Origin: Actinomortierella ambigua
Taxonomy: Eukaryota > Mortierellomycota > Mortierellomycetes > Mortierellales > Mortierellaceae
NCBI GenBank assembly: GCA_016098155.1
Contig: JAAAJB010000080.1
Span: 1-64,000 of the forward strand
Length of the DNA stretch: 64,000 bases
Reading direction: 5' to 3'
Positions 37,408 to 49,073 of this stretch are shown here, piece after piece (the stretch's first letter is position 1; each line of letters starts with the position of its first letter). Both the position numbers and the translations under genes were made by a program. Under the pieces are notes generated by a model. The model did no database searches, was not told the origin of the DNA, and saw only the letters and a list, made by a program, of their open reading frames with translations.

Positions 37408-38553
37408 TTACACGTATCCACCACTGACAACCGACTCGGGGCCCTTGGGATTCCGGTACTGCTGCGGGCCATGTGGATCATAGTAATCGTGGTGTGGAGG
37501 ATGTGAAGGGTGCTGAGGGTGCTGAGGATGCTGTGGTGGGTACGGGTGCTGGTTGTAAGGATCGTAGTAGTTGGGATCGTAGCCAGGGTGATGGTTATCG
37601 TAACCATCGTAGCCATCATAGCCATCGTAGTGCTTGTGTGGGCCCGTGTAGGCAATCGGAGGCATCTGGTGCTGGTCTGCATAGGGGCGCGACTCAAAGG
37701 GCTCGGGGCGACCCTGCATAGGCATACGCGATGCGGCCACCGAGGGCTCTACAGCACCAATCACACTACCACCGCTACCACCACCACCACCACCACCACC
37801 ACCGCTCAAGGACGATGTATGGCCAGGTTTCTCCCATTGATCGTCCAGGTTGGTGAATCCTGACAGAGGTGGAGGGTTAAGCTCAAGGGGCTGGTGACGA
37901 CGATGACGACGACGCTTCATCATGGCCATTGCAACCAATCCACCCACGATGGCCACACCAATGATGCCGACCGAGATGCCAATCGCCGTAGTGTTGGGTC
38001 CACTACTTTCCGAGCTGCCATCGCCCGACTTGTCCGTGCTGGGTGAAGGAATGTTGGCGCCGCCAGTGCTTGACGAGCCACCATCGCTTGTCTTGCTACC
38101 ACCATTGCCGCCGTTACCGCCATTGGTGGGTGGAGGGGTCGAGGGGTTGGTTGTGCTGCCAGTCTTTGTCTCTGTGCCTTCCACGACAGGGCCGTCGTAG
38201 GGTGCATCGTAAGCGGCGGCAGTGATGCCCCACTTGCTGACGCACTGAGTGCGGTGAGCATTGGGAGGCGGCATGTTGATCTGGTGGCCATTGGCCTTTT
38301 CACAACGGCCGCACGTCCACAGCATCGCTTGCATGACTGCTGTACACTGGCACTTGGCCAGGTTCTCCTGCAAGTCATAGTTGCCGTTAATCTCCACCTG
38401 GGCGGGCGTTAATGTTCCTCCGCATGGCACCATGGCCTGCGCAAATGTCTGACAGTCGGGGCAGAAGCCTGGCTGCAGCGCACCTTGCACTGCCGACAGC
38501 ACGCTGAGCAGGGCTGTGGTGCCCAGCGCCGTCAATGAAAGTAGAGAGCGCAT
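37408..38553 (-). CDS. Single-pass cell-surface protein with eight-cysteine ectodomain
   Basis: Intronless, 381 residues. A signal peptide (1-25, hydrophobic LLSVLSAVQGA) is followed by a small ectodomain with eight cysteines (31, 34, 44, 68, 70, 81, 84, 104), enough for four disulphides. A G/S/T-rich stalk (about 125-187) is probably O-mannosylated. One membrane span (190-212, IGISVGIIGVAIVGGLVAM) is followed by the basic stop-transfer RRRHRRH (214-220). The cytosolic tail has a glycine run, DGYDGYDGYD repeats and H/P-rich PQHPQHP repeats. The topology resembles fungal wall-stress sensors or mucin-like surface proteins, but the cysteine pattern was not matched to WSC or CFEM domains. It faces the PMT gene tail to tail. 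Confidence 0.82.
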   Translation of the reverse strand: MRSLLSLTALGTTALLSVLSAVQGALQPGFCPDCQTFAQAMVPCGGTLTPAQVEINGNYDLQENLAKCQCTAVMQAMLWTCGRCEKANGHQINMPPPNAHRTQCVSKWGITAAAYDAPYDGPVVEGTETKTGSTTNPSTPPPTNGGNGGNGGSKTSDGGSSSTGGANIPSPSTDKSGDGSSESSGPNTTAIGISVGIIGVAIVGGLVAMAMMKRRRHRRHQPLELNPPPLSGFTNLDDQWEKPGHTSSLSGGGGGGGGGSGGSVIGAVEPSVAASRMPMQGRPEPFESRPYADQHQMPPIAYTGPHKHYDGYDGYDGYDNHHPGYDPNYYDPYNQHPYPPQHPQHPQHPSHPPHHDYYDPHGPQQYRNPKGPESVVSGGYV

Positions 38554-40011
38554 GTTTTAAAGTAGCTGTTGTTGTAGGACGAAAGGGGAAGAGGGTAGAA
38601 TTCAAGTTTGTCGTAGAACAGGGGTGTTTTTTTTGGGTTACACAGTCGTAGGGGGGAGAGGCAGGGGCAAGAGTGCTCTCAACACAAATTGGCTGGGCGC
38701 GTTTCGTTCGACTAGCGAAAATTAATGTTGGTCAGGGGCGCGGGTGGGGGCGTGGCGGAATAGTTGGAGGGGAAGGGTTCAAACAAGAACGGGCGAAATG
38801 GTCCAACAAATGGAATGACCAATGCGCATGTGCCAACTGAATCTTGAATTCGGCGGGAAAGGTAAAGTGAAAGAGAGTGAAAAAAGGCGAGGGAGTGTGG
38901 CAGGAGTATGAATGAAAACGTCAGCGATACACCCACCGATCAGAGAAAGTGCACGCCACAGAGCACAGTTGGAGAGAGCAATACAGGCACACATGCATCG
39001 AGTGACAGATAGTGAGGGAGGAAGAGGCGGCGGAGGAGGAGGAGGAGGCGGAGAGAGGAGAGAGGAGAGTCAGCCCAAGGCAGAGACGCGTCGACAGAAA
39101 AAGAACGGTCAAGGGGGCAAGGCAGATGAGGGATAGAGTGAGAAATAAAAATGAGTGTGAGAGAGAGTGAGAGAGGAGGAACCCGCGTTGTCGAAAGGGT
39201 TCAGGTCAGGCCAGGCCAGGCCAAAAGTCGGTCAGTCACCCACAAGACCCCATCGCAATGAGACGTCGTTGTAGAGAGAGAGAAACAGACAAAAATGGGT
39301 GGGAACCAGGGCATTGAGCAAATGACACAACGAAAGGTAGGAGCGAAGAGAGAAAGACAAAAAAAAAGGAGGTAAAGGGTTCGAGAGCAGAGCAAAGGGG
39401 GCAAGGAGAGGAAGAGAATCAAGTTCGGTCGGTGGGGATAAATAATAATGAGTGACCAGGAAGGGAGGAGAGTCAGATCACACGGAGCCAGGAGAGCGAA
39501 GCGGGGGCGAGCAAGAGCCGCAAGAGGAAGAGAAGAGAGAGAAGTTAAAAGAATAGGATGGTTAGCTCGCTTGTTTTTCTTTGTTCTCTCTTTCGACGTT
39601 TGGAGGAAAACGGAGACGAAGGTAGTGTAAAAGTGTAGTAGTGGAGGTTGGGGAAGGCAGGTCTGCGGTGCCTGCCAGACACAATTGTATCCCAGGGGAA
39701 GTTGATCCATGGCGACACACTTTTTTTAACCCCTGTTTCAGTCCTGTGGATGGTTAGATGGATGGTTGGTTGGGTTTGTTGGTTCAGTGAAATGATGGTT
39801 GGTCGGTGGTAGGTGAGCTATTTTGTTTCGCCGCTAAGGAGGGGGAGGGGAGGGAGGGAGGAGGGATTCAACAACCCGCCACCCATCCCCCCCTCCCTCT
39901 TCCAACCCCAACCATCTGTTGCTCTTTTTCTGGTATCCTACACAGTTGGCTGCAGAGCTACAAGATCCATACTAGGTTTTGTTTGCACTAGTGGCAATTT
40001 AATCAACTAAT

Positions 40012-40560
40012 TTAGCCTTGGTGCCCAGGGTGAAGTGAATGATGCATGGTTGGGTGAGCTTGTCCAATATCTCCAACCGCCTCCTCAATGTGGCTACGCA
40101 CTTCCCCGAATTCCAATACGGCGAGATCCGTGGACTTGAAATGTTGCAGGGTGTGTGTGTGTGTGTGTGTTTGCGAGTGTTTGTTATGTCCATCCCTTCA
40201 GTAGATAAAATTGAAAGGTAGAGGTAGAACAGAAAAAAAAAAGAGGGTGACACGAAAGGGGCCGAGGAGAGGTTGAGACGGACAGTTTTTGTGACCATAC
40301 AAGGGCCACCGAGGAAGCAAGAGGAGGAATGGAAATGGTGTAAGAGACCCCTTCACTCTTCACTGGCATTACCTGGAGTGTCTTCTCATGCACACCCTCT
40401 CAAGGTCCAAGAAGAGGTGTTGCGAGGTAGTAACAATAGCGTCAGAGGACTTTTTGTGTTGGATGCCACCTAATGGATGCGATGGGATAAGAAAAAAAAA
40501 TATGGTTCCAAGGAGCCGTAGAATCCAAATTAAGAGGTGGTCCAAGGGAGGAGTTTTGAC
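40012..40560 (-). CDS. Possible terminal exons of an unrecognised gene
   Basis: On the minus strand a segment downstream of an acceptor (TTTCAAG, exon from 40134) reads 40 residues with protein-like composition (DLAVLEFGEVRSHIEEAVG and so on) to a TAA at 40012-40014. Upstream, another open segment runs from about 40556 to a CAG|GTAATG donor at 40373 (including QHLFLDLERVCMRRHS). Joining these two at the best donor gives a different frame in the last segment. Either another donor (AGG|GTGTGC) is used or the model is wrong. No start codon or domain was recognised. Confidence 0.25.
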
Positions 40561-43269
40561 TGTCGCGAAGAGAAGAGAGTGATGGGAGGAGAGGCAGGAA
40601 GCGAGGTAGAAGGAGAAAAAAGTCTGAGTGTTCAGTTGTGTGCTGTCGTGTTGACTGTCCAGAAGGCGGAGAATAGTGACGAGCTAATGGAAGTAGAAGG
40701 GGGAAATAAAAAAAGGCTTTCTTTGCAAGTGGACGAGCAGACAGTCTTTGACAGTGTTATCCAAAGACTGCTTGAAGAAGAAAGATGGAAGGAGGCTGGT
40801 GAAGCAGTGGGGAGGGGATGCAGGTGTTGGGAAGGTGGTTTCGCTATCCAGGTAACTGAGGGATAAGCCGATGAGGTAAGTGGAAGAGCAGGGTCTTGAT
40901 GAAAAAAAAGGGCGTGAGGAGGAGAAGAGGCAGTGGTAGTGGTGGTGATGGCGGGTGATGATGGTGAGTGATGGTACCTGAATCAAACAAAGGAGGGGGT
41001 GAGGTAGGGATTTGGGAAGGGGGGGGAGGGAGGAGGTCGAGTAAGGGAGGGGATGAAGACCACCGAGGGCAATGGAGGATGGAAGTGGACGGTCTAAAAG
41101 AGAGTGTAGAGAACAAGAAGAGAGGAGAGGAGAAGAAAAAGAAGAAGAAAAGAAAAGAGAGGGAAAGAGTGAGAGACAATAGGCCGTCAAAGCGAGTAAA
41201 ATCCAGCGGAGACAAACAGTGTGCGAGAGGGCTTTTCGTCCTTTCCGTTGTGAAATAGTTTACCTCTGCTTGTGTACATGATGAATTATGTTTTGCGATC
41301 CAAAATTATCACTTGCGCGTGTGCATCATCGCCCAAGTGTTTCTGTCCTTTTGAATGTCTGAGTCTCAATCTCATTCCACTTTAGAGTTCTGGGGGGGGG
41401 GATAAGGGAGGAGAGGGAGGGAAGGCGTCTGTTGCCTGTCCTGCCTGCCCTGCCAAAACCGCACTTTTCCCCTCAACAGAAGCAGCAGCAGCCAGCAACC
41501 AGCCCGTGATTATGTGTTTCCTCCTTTCTTTCCTCTCTTCGCTCATCCTCTATTCTTCCCTCGCCTCCGTTCCCTTTTCTCGCTCCTTCGCTCGTTCCGC
41601 CCCTTGTTCCCGTGTTTTTGGGCCTTACTCATTCTGTCCTTCCACTCTAGAGTTATTGCTGTCTCCCGCCTTCTTCCTTTCACGCCTCTACCGAAAATAC
41701 AGCGCTAGTTGTGGAGGGGTCATGCCCCTCTGGGCTGACTGATTGGCTTGACAAATGGCTATATAGTGTCAACGATGTATGAATTCGTCTCTCATTTGTG
41801 TACTGTACGTAGTAGAGTGGACCCCGGTGACCAGCTCCCTCTGAGGTCAACGCGGTATTTACCGAGAACCCCATCCGAGAGTTGCCCAGAATCACAGATC
41901 GGCTGTAGGAAAGGGGGACGAGTTTAGTTCCATCGGCCAATCTGTCGACACTGTCCTCATATAAAGGCGGGTTGGTCTGTTGTCTACTACTAGCTACAAG
42001 TAGACTATTATCTTACCCTGCATGTCAGGTCAATCTTTTTTAGTCTTGGACCTGATCCTGCAAGTTTGTGTGCCCAGGGGTAAAAAAAAAACCAAACAAT
42101 TAAGCACTAACCGTAAAACGCGGTTAATGAGATGGTACGATTGGCTCGCAGCACAGTGTCTCATCCTTGTGGAAACTTGCAACCACAAGATGGGGTTCTA
42201 CTCGCGGGGAATCACATTCCTGTCAGCCTTTTTCAACAAACATGCAAGAAAGTCGAGGGAGGGCCAACGTCCATGCTCACGCATTCTCACATACATACAG
42301 AGTCTTTCTCCCTCTCTCTCACACACACACATACTACCACATTACAGCATGTTGTTTCGCTTCGTTTGCTTGTTCATATACATTGGCTCCTACCAGACGC
42401 AGCATGCTCTTTCAATGAAAAATACCAAAAACCCAACGTACAGTCAACATTGTTTCTCCACTCCTATTGTTGGTTCGGTACCATTGCGTGGCTCATTTTG
42501 GCTTGAGCTCGAGCTATTCTTATGCCCCTCTCGTATCTCTTCACCTTCATTCGGGCGTAGCTCCTCCTTGTCCCACCCTCCCTTTTTTTTCCTCTCTTCA
42601 TCTCTCTCCCCCATGTTGTATTACAGCAAACCTGACCGCAGAGTTTCATTGGAAGCTCCATAGACGTTTCCAAGCGTTCTCTGACACAACCAGCGCCGCT
42701 TGGGTTAACAGGGCGAGAAAACTACCCTCCCAGAGAGTAGCGCCGGACTTCGCATACCAGCACTTCTTTTAATTGAACGGCTCTTTCCTTCTATTTCATA
42801 CCCTTGTTCCATTTCGACACTGGCAAAAAAGACTGTGTAGCTATGACCTGGCTCCAAAAAAGCATCCAAGGGCTGAGAGCACCGCCTCCTTTTCTTCTTT
42901 TCTTCTTTTGCAACAGTGAAAAACGTCCTTGGCTCTCCTTCTCTCTATCTTCTGCCATGGGCGGGGGCGGAGATATCTCGTCAAGGTATATTGCCCTTTC
43001 TTTTTCTTTTCTTTTCGGCCAGCTGCTCGGTGGGCTCTCATCCCAAAATCTTTTGATTCATAGGCTCCCCTCGTCTATGTATATTTCGTCGCCCCCCTCT
43101 TCATCGTCCCCCCCCTTTCCCCCAAAAACAATGCAGGTCGGCTGGACAAACATACATCTATGCTCCTGGTCCTCCGGGAGCTTTTCTCTCTTGTTGGAAT
43201 GCTTTTTGAAGTCGTTCGCTCTTTGAGCATTTTTCTTTTTTTCTGTTTTGGTCAGTTGCTCATTTTCTT

Positions 43270-43293
43270 AAAAAAAAAAAAAAAAAAAAAAAA
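43270..43293. repeat. Poly-A run (24 nt)
   Basis: Homopolymer of 24 A in the spacer left of the alcohol oxidase gene. Confidence 0.9.
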
Positions 43294-43601
43294 TATCCAG
43301 CTTCCAGAGCTCTCGGAAGAATTATTGGTTGAGTTTGGACCGATAGGTGGGGCACGTTATTCCAAGTTGGTTAGGCTTCCAAGGGAGAGTACCAGCAAGA
43401 GCACTTGTTAATGTCCAACTGTGAACACTTTAATCGATTGAGCAATGGCAGAGAAAAGTCGAGCGTATTTCTCCGAGAGGAACGAAAGGGTGCATGTGTG
43501 TGTGTGTGTGTAAAAAAACGTCAGGTATAAAAACAGGGTCAGTCCTCTATCTCTCTCGCGTGGGCTTGACTTTTTTGACCTGGGGTATTGTAGTAAAAGC
43601 C

Positions 43602-43623
43602 TTTTTTTTTTTTTTTTTTTTTT
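43602..43623. repeat. Poly-T run abutting the alcohol oxidase stop codon
   Basis: 22 T on the plus strand. On the coding (minus) strand it is a poly-A tract beginning within the TAA stop codon, directly after the last sense codon. Confidence 0.85.
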
Positions 43624-46211
43624 ACAGCTTGGCATTAAAGTCAGCCTGCTTGATAAACTGCGCGATGGAATGCGCAATCGAGTACGTGGTCAGCATGGGG
43701 TTGACGCCCGAGGCCGTCGGGAACGTCGATGCATCGGCCACGTACAAGTTCTTGACCTCCCAAGTCTCACCGGTTGGCTTCAGCGCGCCCTTCTTTGGCG
43801 ACGCGCCAAGACGACAAGTGCCCATCTGATGGGCTGTGCCAATGACAGTCGACCCAGCCTTGACAGACACCCGACGGACCTGGTCCAGATACTTGCGGAA
43901 CGCTGGGTCGGCCACTCCCAACGTCTGGTTGACCACAAACGGCTCCAACTCACGCTGCGTCGTCCACACCCGCTGCGCGCCGGCCGCGACCAGGATCTGC
44001 AAAGCCCGGCCCATACCATCCTCCAACGACAGCACATCATGCTTCGAGACCGTGTAATGGATCCGGGGCTGGCCATCCTCGCCGAGCTCGATCGACCCTC
44101 CGTCGCGGTCACGCGACAGGACAATCAGCGGCATGATATGGTTCAGCTCCAGCATCGCGGTCTTGTGTTGCGCTGCCGACTTCCAGCGAATAAAGGCGCC
44201 ATTGAGACCCGGGTGATGCGAGGGCACCTCAATCTTGGACCCATAGCCATGTCCGTCCGTGTTCTCGGCCACGGTCGAGAGGGCCGTCATGATCGACCCC
44301 TTGTAACAGTCCAGACGCTCGTCAAATTTACCAAAGACATAGTTGACTGGATGCAGGAACAGGTTCTGGCCAATAAACTTGTTCTTCAGTCCCGATCGCT
44401 TCAGCACCGCAGGTGTGTGGATCGCACCGGCCGAGACAACCACCTTTTGGGCCTTGACCACCACGCGGCGCCCCTTCTGCCGGCCCTCCACGCCAATGGC
44501 CTTGCCCTTGGAGACCAAGACGCGATCGACATGGGTGTCGTGCATGAAGATGGCGCCGTGCTCCTGGGCGTCGCGCAAGAAGGTCATCATGGTACCTTGC
44601 TTCTCGCCATAGCGACATCCGAAACCGCACCAGCCGCATGAGTGCTGATGACCGCCCGTGTTCTGAGGGATGTTCTTGTATGGGAAGCCCAACTTGCGGC
44701 ATCCTTCAATCAGGAGCGTGTTGGCCTTGTTGTGCTGGAGGTACTGGTCCGAGATCTTGAGTCGATCCGAGATGGCGTCAATCGACTTTTGGTAGGTCGG
44801 TGTCGCAAAGTAATCAAGGCCCATCTTGGCCCACTCCTCACGAACAAAATGAGGGAGCTATTTTTTTTTTCAATTTGAAAGAGAGGTTGTGAGTTAATCT
44901 GCTCAAAATGGTCCATGGGCACCTGTTGTGGATGACACTCTTATGCAATCGTATATCGGTTCGGAGGGTTTGAAGAGGGTACCTGAAGAGAAGCGCACCA
45001 GTTGACAGTCGTTCCACCACCCCACGTCGATCCCGCAAGAACAGTCATCGCGCCATCCGCTGTTGACAGCGTTCCACCTGTAGAAAGAATAAAGGCACGC
45101 TTGTTAATGGCTTGGACATGAAAGACGAGTGTCTGTGCTCGCCTTCCTGCGATTTCTTGTGTCCTTCCCCTCACGTGAAATGTAGGTCCTTCACCCCAAA
45201 GATTGCGTAGGCGTGTTTCTTTAGGATGCAGGTACCAAAATAAAATGGAACAGTCTTCTCTGCACATGATTTTTTATACCCCCACAACAATCCTCCCACC
45301 CACTCCCTCCTCCTCCCACACACACACACACACCACCACCTCACCTCACTTACCATTCTCATATAGTTTGGTCAAGCCATCGTGCTGCGTCAGGGTCAGT
45401 TCGCGATGGGGGTAATGGTGACCCTTCTCGATCACCAACACCTTCTTGCCAGCCTTGGCCAGTTCGGCCGCGACGACACCACCGCCGGCGCCCGAGCCGA
45501 CAATGACAACATCGACGGTGATCTCCAATCCTTGCTCGGGTACCTCCACAAAGTCATAGTGGGGCAAGTTGGCGGCCGTGAAGCGTTCCGAGTGCATCTC
45601 GGGGTCTGGGCCGGGGTACTCCATGGCATTGAAGACAGCGTCCAAGGGCTGGGTGTAGAACGAGATGGCTGAAATGGACATCATCGCACGCGAAAAGACG
45701 CGCAGCTTGGTGATCATCGAGTTGGACCAGCCATAGACAATCTTGGCGCGCTCCGCTCGAGGCAGCTCTGCAAACTCGGCGTACGTGCCTGCCAGGGCCA
45801 GCGTACCGACTCTATTGAGTAGATAACAGGTTGATTGGGAAAACAGTAACAACAACAAACGGTTAAGTGGGATGAAAAAACGTCGCTGTTCGACTCGTTC
45901 TCTTTAGACGGGTATGAAGGGCCCAGCAAGCTTTGCTCACTTTACTTGGAAGTAAGAACCTTGAAGACTGTGCCAAGTTCCTCGAATTTCTCTGGAGGCA
46001 GAGAGTGGATCTTGGCCATGATAACGTCGACAACATTCTGGTTGACGACACCAGCCTTGCCAAAGGCACGGAGAGCCTCCTCGTTCGTGCCATTGGAGTT
46101 GATCCTAACAAACTCTTCAAGCTCCTGACCGGTCAGCTCCGGGATGAATGTATCGACAAGGGCGATAATGACCTTCACTTGGTCATCAGTGAGCTGGGGC
46201 GGGGCCGACAT
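43622..46211 (-). CDS. Long-chain (fatty) alcohol oxidase, GMC oxidoreductase
   Basis: Four exons: 46211-45946, 45811-45354, 45077-44983 and 44857-43622, giving 684 residues, the usual fatty-alcohol-oxidase length (~700). The N-terminal helical region starts LTDDQVKVIIALVDTFIP. The FAD-binding motif is VGSGAGGG (194-200) with VLVIEKG. The GMC loop STWGGGTTVNW spans exon 3. A cysteine-rich segment HSCGWCGFGC and the C-terminal GMC domain with catalytic-type residues H616 (GTAHQMGTCR) and N659 (SGVNPM) follow. The family oxidises long-chain alcohols to aldehydes with release of H2O2, usually in peroxisomes or microsomal membranes, in alkane and wax use. The C-terminus FNAKL is a weak match to a peroxisomal PTS1 signal. 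Confidence 0.95.
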
Positions 46212-47511
46212 GATGATTTGTTAAGGAGAGGAATGGGAAGGAGATCTATTGTGGATACAGGGTGTGCATAACGGGAACGTTGGCGAGCAAGGGAAGAGGC
46301 ACGGATGAAGTTAGTGATTGGGGCCCTGAGCAGGATAGTCTTCCGAGTGGCATGGTATGGTACCATCAAAAATCAACAGCGCCATTGTGACACTGAAAAG
46401 AAAAATCCTACTCGTTTTGTGGACAATAGGGGACAGGTCTAGTGCGAAAAAAAAATAGATTATGACAGTACAATGCAATTTGAAATGAAAGTCGTGAATG
46501 CCCTGTGGCAGATGAAGAAGAGGCTTTGGAGGGAGTAAGCAGATGCAATGGGGACGAATGGACAGCTCGCTCTTATATGTAAAAAAAAAACAAAGTTTGT
46601 AGGGCTGCAAAGTGAACAGCGAACGATAGGAAAAGGAAGAGTTCTCTCAGATTACTGCTATGCGGGAATACCATTTGCTGACTGTACACCTGAAGACGAA
46701 AACGAAGATAAAGGTCATGTTTGTTTTCGTATGATCTATTGGGTTACAGCAACGGTTAGACAAGTTTCGGCACCGGGGAGATCCACAGGGCCAGGTTCTC
46801 CTTGGCGTCGAGAACAAAAATTTTGTGTTCGTTTCGCTTCGGGATAGTCCTGAGAGCCGGGTGGCTGCCATTTCTATCCTCGCGAAGCGCACTACAGGGA
46901 CGCCTTTTTTCAACTCGGTAGCAATGATGATTGAATCGCTCCATGACTGGAGACAAGGGAGAGAGGAAGGGGGGGGGCTGCAAAGTGAACAATCAGAAAC
47001 ATTGTGTTCTCTTCTGTTTTCATGCTCTTGTATAAGGGGGAAGTGGAGAGGCGATGTTCACTCCAGCACACTGACCCCTATCACGGACTGAACTCGCGAT
47101 ACACAGGGCTTAATTGCTCCTCGCGCTAGGGGAACCTTAGCGACGTACCTGAAGGCGAGGATGAATAACGCGTAGGGATCAATGGCAGCGTGTCTATCGT
47201 GACATGTCACTCACTACGAGAGAGAGAAAGAGAGAGAGTTCAAGACATCTGCAAACATGTTCACGGCCCCCCCTTCGGAGTTGCCTGCAACAACGGATCG
47301 TTCCGAGTAGAACCGCGTAATGCAATTTTCCTCCCGCGCATGTTCTGGCGGGAGTCCTCATCGGCATATGCGGGTGTCAAGAAATTCACGTAATCTCAGC
47401 TCTAATGACGTTGCTCTCGCCCTTCCTCTTCGGAAGAGCTTGCACTCGTCCTATACAAACAACCTCTAATCAAATCCTCTTCGCGCCCATCAACACATTT
47501 CTGCATTAACC
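46212..47511. other. Divergent spacer between alcohol oxidase and COX6B
   Basis: Promoter region for both genes. The part at 46,640-47,400 is unusually free of homopolymers, but no domain was recognised in its short frames. A 17-bp sequence (GGGCTGCAAAGTGAACA) occurs twice, near 46602 and 46975. COX6B has a pyrimidine-rich leader just before its ATG. Confidence 0.5.
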
Positions 47512-48627
47512 ATGTCTGACATCAAGATTGAGACCGGTATGCCTCCCCATACTTCCTCTCGTTTCTCTTGTCACTCCCACCTTCTCCGTAACACTCCCTA
47601 CCTCGTCCGGCACTATCAGCTCCCCCCTCCCTCAGCTTCGCTAGTCGGATTCAGATTCCGGTGTTGGGGGAAGAGTCCCACAGGAGCAGAACACTTCCGA
47701 CCGACAAACAAGAGTCTAGACAACTAGCATGCATCTGATCGCTGTTCAAACAGAGCAAACTCGCGCCATCACCAGCCCCACACCTACACACAATGTCCAT
47801 TAATCGAAACTCTGAGGACCACCATTGTGACTCCGAGAGAGCTTGTCTCCAATACTACAGCATCCACACGCGTTCCTTCGCCCACCCCCTCCTCCCCCTG
47901 CAACTCCGGAGCGCGCGACATATTCATCGGGATTTTCTATCCGAAGGCTCCACTTTCTCTTACCCCTGTCTTCATCTTGGGACATGCCTCTCCTGGCACG
48001 ACATGGCAGTTCTAGTGGATCAGAAACTTCCTCGCCCTCCCCCCTCCCTCATCTCCATTGCCATCGCTCTTGTGTTCTTCTTGATTTGTACATCCGTTCA
48101 GTTCATACGAAAAGGAGAAACCGAATATTTTTTTTTTGTATCCTTTATTCGGTGTTTCGCCAAAAAATCTGTTGCCGTACCCGTGCATATGTCCCTCTTT
48201 TGACTAACTAAACTTGCCCTTTCGACTCACATCCCCACATTTTGGAAAAAAAAAAAAACTTAGCCGGCTTCGACGCCCGTTTCCCCAACACCAACCAGAC
48301 CAAGCACTGCTGGCAGGCATATGTTGACTTCCACAAGTGCGAGGAGCTCCGTGGTGAGGGCGCAGAGGTTTGCCAGGGCTTCAAGCGGGTCTTCAACTCC
48401 ATCTGCCCCGTCAGCTATGTAAGTGCCCCCCTCTCTTTCACACCAATGCCAAAGAAAAAAAATATAGGTCCATTGGAAGGGAAGTAAGAAAAAAAAAGTA
48501 GCCTAAACTAATAATTTTCTCGTTTCTTTTAAAATTTTTACAGGTCGCCCAGTGGGATGAGCAGCGCGCTGAGGGCATCTTCCCCTCCAACAAGATGATC
48601 AAGAAGGCCCACGCTGCCCACCATTAA
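47512..48627 (+). CDS. COX12: Cytochrome c oxidase subunit VIb (Cox12/COX6B)
   Basis: Three exons: 47512-47536 (25 nt), 48264-48418 and 48544-48627, giving 87 residues, typical for the family. After splicing the N-terminus reads TAGFDARFPNTNQTKHCW. The twin-cysteine signature is complete: C24-X9-C34 and C45-X10-C56, the CX9C/CX10C coiled-coil-helix-coiled-coil-helix fold imported through the Mia40 pathway. The protein sits on the intermembrane-space face of complex IV and stabilises the cytochrome c docking side. The first intron (727 nt) is very long for this gene and contains several chance frames. An AATAAA at 48791 marks the probable 3' end. Confidence 0.96.
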
Positions 48628-48790
48628 ACAAGTCAACCCTACAACCCAACAACAATAACTTCTGGAACAATCAAAACGGGAAAGCAACAACCATTTTTTT
48701 TAACAACAACAACAAAAAAAAACAAGAAAAAAAAAACCTTTCCCTGTACCCAACCAACACCTCCCCATTTCATCTTGTTTTTTTACATGG

Positions 48791-48796
48791 AATAAA
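48791..48796 (+). terminator. Poly(A) signal of COX6B
   Basis: AATAAA hexamer 164 nt downstream of the COX6B stop codon. Confidence 0.5.
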
Positions 48797-48935
48797 ATAC
48801 TCTAGGCCTGCAAGTGCAAGGAGTTAAGCCCTACCCTACAAACGCGCCTTTTGAAAGAGACAACAAGAATAGTATTTTTTTTGTAATAGAGCATGTTTCT
48901 TTGTCAACTTCAGCAGCTGGAAAATGGGCATTCTG

Positions 48936-48941
48936 TTTATT
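48936..48941 (-). terminator. Candidate poly(A) signal of ASF1
   Basis: AATAAA on the minus strand 132 nt beyond the stop at 49074. Its position supports the five-exon ASF1 model with the distal last exon. Confidence 0.45.
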
Positions 48942-49073
48942 TTTTTTTTATAATGAATGTGGAAGATGCGAAGCACTGCGAACGGTCGGACGAAAAAAAA
49001 AAAGCGACGAATGGACTTTCTTGCAGGGGTAACAAATGAAGGGGGCAGAGGGGTGGTGGTGGTGGTAAGCAGC

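Larger units (their letters stand above)
38554..43621. other. 5-kb gene-poor spacer
   Basis: Contains the promoter of the cell-surface gene (left), the 3' end of the alcohol oxidase gene (right) and one weak minus-strand gene candidate (40012-40560). Most of the rest is GA-rich (38,990-39,600; 40,900-41,170) or pyrimidine-rich. A 213-codon plus-strand frame at 42022-42663 contains CT/CA-repeat translation and no recognised domain. Poly-A at 43270-43293 and poly-T at 43602-43623 flank the right end. Confidence 0.5.
48628..49073. other. Convergent 3' spacer with poly(A) signals on both strands
   Basis: Tail-to-tail region of COX6B (+) and ASF1 (-), rich in AAC repeats and poly-A. AATAAA occurs on the plus strand at 48791-48796 and on the minus strand at 48941-48936, about 130 nt beyond the proposed ASF1 stop. 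Confidence 0.6.

Noticed and set aside
42022..42663. 213-codon plus-strand frame
   Set aside because: Includes translated CT/CA repeats and poly-A. No domain, splice structure or codon pattern supports it.
43670..44641. 323-codon plus-strand frame
   Set aside because: Antisense shadow of the alcohol oxidase exon 4, where GMC motifs are clear on the minus strand.
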